Positions 60,843 to 64,000 of a stretch of 64,000 nucleotides of DNA are shown here, in pieces. The stretch comes from an uncultured Maricaulis sp. (lineage in GTDB: Bacteria; Pseudomonadota; Alphaproteobacteria; Caulobacterales; Maricaulaceae). Below the pieces are notes generated by a model. It was given only the letters and a program-made list of their open reading frames with translations, was not told where the DNA came from and did no database searches. Where the stretch lies: the NCBI RefSeq assembly GCF_947259345.1, contig NZ_CAMYLS010000013.1, positions 1 through 64,000 of the forward strand, written 5' to 3'. The position numbers were made by a program, and so were the translations under genes. Within the stretch, counting starts at the first letter, position 1. Each line of letters opens with the position of its first letter.

Positions 60843-63800
60843 CTACTCCCAGAAATAGGGTTCGCGCACGCGATCGCCGGTGACTGTCTCATTCATCGTA
60901 TCGGCCTCGTAAAGGCGGCCATTGAGCATGACGTATTCGATCTCGTCCGTATTGCCGATATCGTCGAGCGGGTTCGCCGTCATGACAACAAGGTCGGCCA
61001 GCTTGCCGACTTCCAACGAACCGAGATCCGCGTCGAAGCCAAGATGACGGGCCGGCGCCATGGTCGCTGTCTCAAGGGCCTGGAGCGGCGTGAAGCCGCC
61101 GCGGACGAAGGACCACATCTCCCAATGGGCAGCGAGACCCTGCTGCTGACCATGCGCGCCGATGGAGACATCGACACCCCGATTGCGCAACTGAAGCGCC
61201 GTGCGGGCATTGTCGTCGTCGACGAAATCCTCCTCCGGCGCCGTGGTGCGACGCACCGAGCCAGCCTGCAGGATACGCGGCGGGGCATGACGGGACAGGA
61301 TCGGGTGCAGCCAGACATCCGTCGCCTGGCGCCAATATGGATCACCAGCCAGACCGCCATAGGTCACCACGATGGTCGGCGTGTAAGCGACCTCGGTCTG
61401 CGAATACATCTGCAGCACATCCTCATAGATCGCGGAGAGTGGCAGATTGTGTTCGATCGAAGTATTGCCGTCGGCGACCATGGCCATGTCCATGTGATAG
61501 TTGGACCCGCCTTCGGCGACGACTTCGACGCCGGCCTCTATGGCCGCCGCAACGACCTGCTGGCGCTGGTCACGACGCGGTTGGTTGTAGTTCTTGATCG
61601 AGTGAGCGCCTTGCGAAGCCAGGCGGAAGACGTGTTCCTGCGCGTCCTCGTAATTGTCGATCTGCGCATAGACGGAGGCCGCCCGCGCGCCATAAACAAT
61701 CTCGCCCGTGGAGTAGATACGCGGCGCCAACAGGTTGCCAGCACGCTGATACTCGCCGGCCGTGAAGATCTGGCTCGCCCGGTTGGACGGGTCGTGAATG
61801 GTCGTCACACCCAGAGCGAGATGAGCGATGACCGCCCAGTTCTGCTCCGGAATGATATCGCCCGTGCCCTGCGGCCCGTGCGCGTGCGCGTCGATAAAGC
61901 CCGGGGTGATCGTGCGACCGGACATGTCGACGGTCCGCGCGCCCTCCGGAACCGCCACATCAGCACCCACGGCGGCAATGCGATTGCCGTCGATCACGAT
62001 CGTACCGCTCTCGATCACACCGCCATCTTCGCCCGCCATTGTGATGATGCGGGCATTGGTCAGGGCGACCATTCCGGCCGGCCGGTCAGACGTGGCCGTG
62101 ATTGACAGATCTAGCCCCTCGGTCGGCGGCGTATACTCGCGCTCGCCGGTCGGGTCGGGCCGGAAATCAGCCACATCGGCCGTGTAGAACGTCGGTCCCA
62201 TCGACCAGTGGACGGCATCACCGCTGCCACTCCAATGAAAATAGCTGCCGCCATTGCCGGACACTTCCACGGTGGGAAGCGCGGAACTGCCGCGACCGCC
62301 GGACACCGATTGCGGTCCGGGCAGAAGCGGTTGGACGAAGACATCGTAATTCTGGCGGAAGGCGACATGGGTGCCGTCCGGCGAGACCTGATAACCCGTG
62401 ACCAGATCACCGGTCACATGGGTGCGCTCATTGGTGCCGTCCAGATCCATGGAGACCAGGCTGGCGCCACCGCCGCCACGCGTCACGAAGATGCGGTCAT
62501 TCGAGCTGCCGAAATGCGGGTCGGATCCGCTATCGCTGACGCGAACCATGTCACCGCCATCAGCCGGGACGCGATAAACCCCTTCATTCTCGGACCATTC
62601 CGGCGCGGTCAGGAAACCGCCCGAGCCCTTTTCGAAGACCACGGTCTCGCCATCGGGCGAGAAGCGCGGATTGCGATAATGACCCGGCTCGTCCGTCAGC
62701 ACGCGCTCGCGACCACCCCGGGCGGAAATCGTGCGGATCGAGCCCAGTTCTTCATCATCCCAGGTCACGAAAGCGATCGTGCGGCCATCGACCGACCAGG
62801 TCGGCATCATCTCGCGGCGCGTACCGTCATCGCGCGTCAAACGGCGCGGTTCGCCTCCATCCGCACTGCGCACCCAGAGCTGACCGAGTGTCTCATAAAC
62901 AACCTGGCTGCCATCGGGGGATGCCGTGGCGAAGCGCGGCATGCGAGTCTGGAAAGTGTCGGGCGCCACCTCGACCGACGGGCGCGGCGGGTCGATCACA
63001 TCGCGCGTATCATTGACGCTGAAGGGGATATTGGTGACTTCGCCGGTCTCGACATCAACCCGCTGGATACCGCCCTCGGCCCAATAGACGATGGAGCCGC
63101 CATCCGGCATCCAGTCCATATTGGGATACATGCCGGTCACGCCCCAGGTTTCCTGCATGTCCTGATCGACAGCATCGACGAGGCGACGCTCCTCTCCGGT
63201 CTGCAGATCCTTGATCCACAGGCCGGACTGGATCCGGTCACGACGCACAAAAGCCATGTAACGGCCATCCGGCGATGGTGCGGGCCGCACCGCGCCGCCA
63301 GCCCCGGACACAGCCGTGTCGGTCTCGCCGGTTTCCATGTCATAGCGACGGATATTGAACAGGTCGGTGTTGGAGTCCTGGGCGTAGATGAAGGTGTTCC
63401 CGGAGGTCACATTCTGCGTGTAGTAGAGATATCGGCCATCCGGCGAGAAGATCGGCTCGCCAAGCTCTTTCTGGAAATTCTCATTGGGACGCTCGACCAG
63501 CTGGACGCCGCCGCCACCCAGGACGTGATAGAGCCAGATTTCACCGGTACCCGCCGAACGCGTCGTGGTGAAATGCTTGCGCGCCGCGATATAGCGACCC
63601 GACGGATGCCAGGCGCCATTATTGAGAAGGCGGAAACTTTCCTCGGTGAGCTGGCGCGCACCCGAGCCATCGACATTCATGATCCAGATATTGTCACCGC
63701 CGGCGCGATCGGAGGTGAAGGAAATCTGGCTGCCATCCGGCGAAAAGCGCGGCTGGATCTCCCAGGGCAGGCCGGAGGAGATATTGGTCGCCTCACCGCC

Positions 63801-64000
63801 TGTGATCGGCATGGTGTAGATGTCACCCAAAAGATCGAAGGCGATCGTCTGACCGTCCGGACTGACATCCAGCGACATCCAGGTGCCTTCGGTGACATTG
63901 ATGTCGATCGCGCGCGTCTCGAGCGGTGGATTGGCAACATCCCAGCCCTCGGCGGCCTCGTCCTGCATGGCAAAGGCCGGCGCAGCGGAAAGCATTGTAC
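60843..64000 (-). CDS. beta-propeller/amidohydrolase fusion protein, 5' end beyond window
   Basis: At least 1050 codons; the frame is open to the right edge and the first ATG seen (63995) begins inside a signal peptide (SAAPAFA cut), so the true start is probably outside. The first 640 residues or so hold many TolB/PD40 propeller repeats (SPDGQTIAF, SPDGSQISF, SPDGRYLYY, VDGRTIAFV and others). The last 400 are an amidohydrolase with metal-binding HAHG in FIDAHAHGPQ, a Lys in IKNYNQ, an H-bearing SIEHNL segment and GKLADLVVM at the end. Periplasmic. Such fusions often cut dipeptides or cyclic imides; the substrate is unknown. Confidence 0.92.
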   Translation of the reverse strand, partial: TMLSAAPAFAMQDEAAEGWDVANPPLETRAIDINVTEGTWMSLDVSPDGQTIAFDLLGDIYTMPITGGEATNISSGLPWEIQPRFSPDGSQISFTSDRAGGDNIWIMNVDGSGARQLTEESFRLLNNGAWHPSGRYIAARKHFTTTRSAGTGEIWLYHVLGGGGVQLVERPNENFQKELGEPIFSPDGRYLYYTQNVTSGNTFIYAQDSNTDLFNIRRYDMETGETDTAVSGAGGAVRPAPSPDGRYMAFVRRDRIQSGLWIKDLQTGEERRLVDAVDQDMQETWGVTGMYPNMDWMPDGGSIVYWAEGGIQRVDVETGEVTNIPFSVNDTRDVIDPPRPSVEVAPDTFQTRMPRFATASPDGSQVVYETLGQLWVRSADGGEPRRLTRDDGTRREMMPTWSVDGRTIAFVTWDDEELGSIRTISARGGRERVLTDEPGHYRNPRFSPDGETVVFEKGSGGFLTAPEWSENEGVYRVPADGGDMVRVSDSGSDPHFGSSNDRIFVTRGGGGASLVSMDLDGTNERTHVTGDLVTGYQVSPDGTHVAFRQNYDVFVQPLLPGPQSVSGGRGSSALPTVEVSGNGGSYFHWSGSGDAVHWSMGPTFYTADVADFRPDPTGEREYTPPTEGLDLSITATSDRPAGMVALTNARIITMAGEDGGVIESGTIVIDGNRIAAVGADVAVPEGARTVDMSGRTITPGFIDAHAHGPQGTGDIIPEQNWAVIAHLALGVTTIHDPSNRASQIFTAGEYQRAGNLLAPRIYSTGEIVYGARAASVYAQIDNYEDAQEHVFRLASQGAHSIKNYNQPRRDQRQQVVAAAIEAGVEVVAEGGSNYHMDMAMVADGNTSIEHNLPLSAIYEDVLQMYSQTEVAYTPTIVVTYGGLAGDPYWRQATDVWLHPILSRHAPPRILQAGSVRRTTAPEEDFVDDDNARTALQLRNRGVDVSIGAHGQQQGLAAHWEMWSFVRGGFTPLQALETATMAPARHLGFDADLGSLEVGKLADLVVMTANPLDDIGNTDEIEYVMLNGRLYEADTMNETVTGDRVREPYFWE

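Noticed and set aside
60708-62105. Long plus-strand open frame (465 codons) antisense to the amidohydrolase gene
   Set aside because: It lies wholly within the opposite strand of a well-supported domain protein; the translated sequence is Arg/Asp/His-rich without domain features. Similar antisense frames at 42734-44326, 44353-45555, 34231-35757, 22701-24308 and 24341-25504 were rejected for the same reason; high GC content produces them.
1-64000. CRISPR array, rRNA, transposon or prophage
   Set aside because: No regularly spaced direct repeats, rRNA sequence, transposase, integrase or phage structural gene was recognised.

Overview
The window looks like chromosomal DNA of a GC-rich (roughly 60-63 % by eye), heterotrophic, probably marine alphaproteobacterium of the Maricaulis/Hyphomonas/Caulobacter type. 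This placement is inferred from the gene mix: two large TonB-dependent receptors, system I cytochrome c maturation, a DUF6481-like small protein, many acyl-CoA dehydrogenases and short-chain dehydrogenases, a pseudoazurin and an REP-like palindrome pair. I see no phage, transposase, integrase, CRISPR array or rRNA. One tRNA (Ser, anticodon GCT) is present. Long open frames antisense to real genes are common, as expected at this GC content, and are not annotated.

Layout. 1-394: no gene, but nested inverted repeats. 395-9873: a sterol-desaturase-type hydroxylase pair, then a TonB-dependent receptor divergent from a four-gene run (serine hydrolase, GMC alcohol oxidoreductase, aldehyde dehydrogenase, SDR), which reads as an uptake-and-oxidation module. 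9903-20000: membrane proteins, a second beta-lactamase-fold hydrolase, an N-acyl-D-amino-acid deacylase plus bile-acid:Na+ symporter-family pair divergent from an HxlR regulator, small secreted proteins and an M28 peptidase. 20158-28727: a tight eight-gene minus-strand operon for beta-oxidation of some acyl-CoA (three acyl-CoA dehydrogenases, acyl-CoA synthetase, MFE2-type SDR, MaoC hydratase, SDR, quinone oxidoreductase-like MDR). 28913-31950: acyl desaturase and a GAF/PAS histidine kinase. 32425-36243: ccmF-ccmG-ccmH-ccmI, followed by a sodium:solute symporter, glutaryl-CoA dehydrogenase, a TPR protein and tRNA-Ser. 40277-45552: a repeat-bearing secreted protein, a structured 530-bp gap, pseudoazurin, an SDR divergent from a cytochrome P450, and a DFR-like reductase. 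45654-49177: an RTX protein divergent from a membrane-anchored CadC-like regulator. 49209-58258: an SMP-30-like protein, alpha/beta hydrolase, crotonase, small proteins, a PKHD dioxygenase divergent from an EG-repeat lipoprotein, a stand-alone ethylene-receptor-type membrane sensor next to a histidine kinase, trhO and a GST. 58422-64000: a second TonB receptor and a very large beta-propeller/amidohydrolase that runs off the right edge.

The most interesting items are (i) a single-domain protein with the copper/ethylene-binding signature of plant ETR1-like receptors, encoded 8 bp upstream of a separate membrane histidine kinase; (ii) a shared GAAC-N3-GTTC palindrome at the promoters of the uptake/oxidation module and the P450/SDR pair; (iii) the compact eight-gene acyl-CoA operon of unknown substrate; (iv) an intergenic element at 40933-41013 that can form two mutually exclusive structures and has an attC-like box layout; and (v) the RTX protein/membrane-regulator pair. 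All functions are predictions from reading the sequence; no database search was run.
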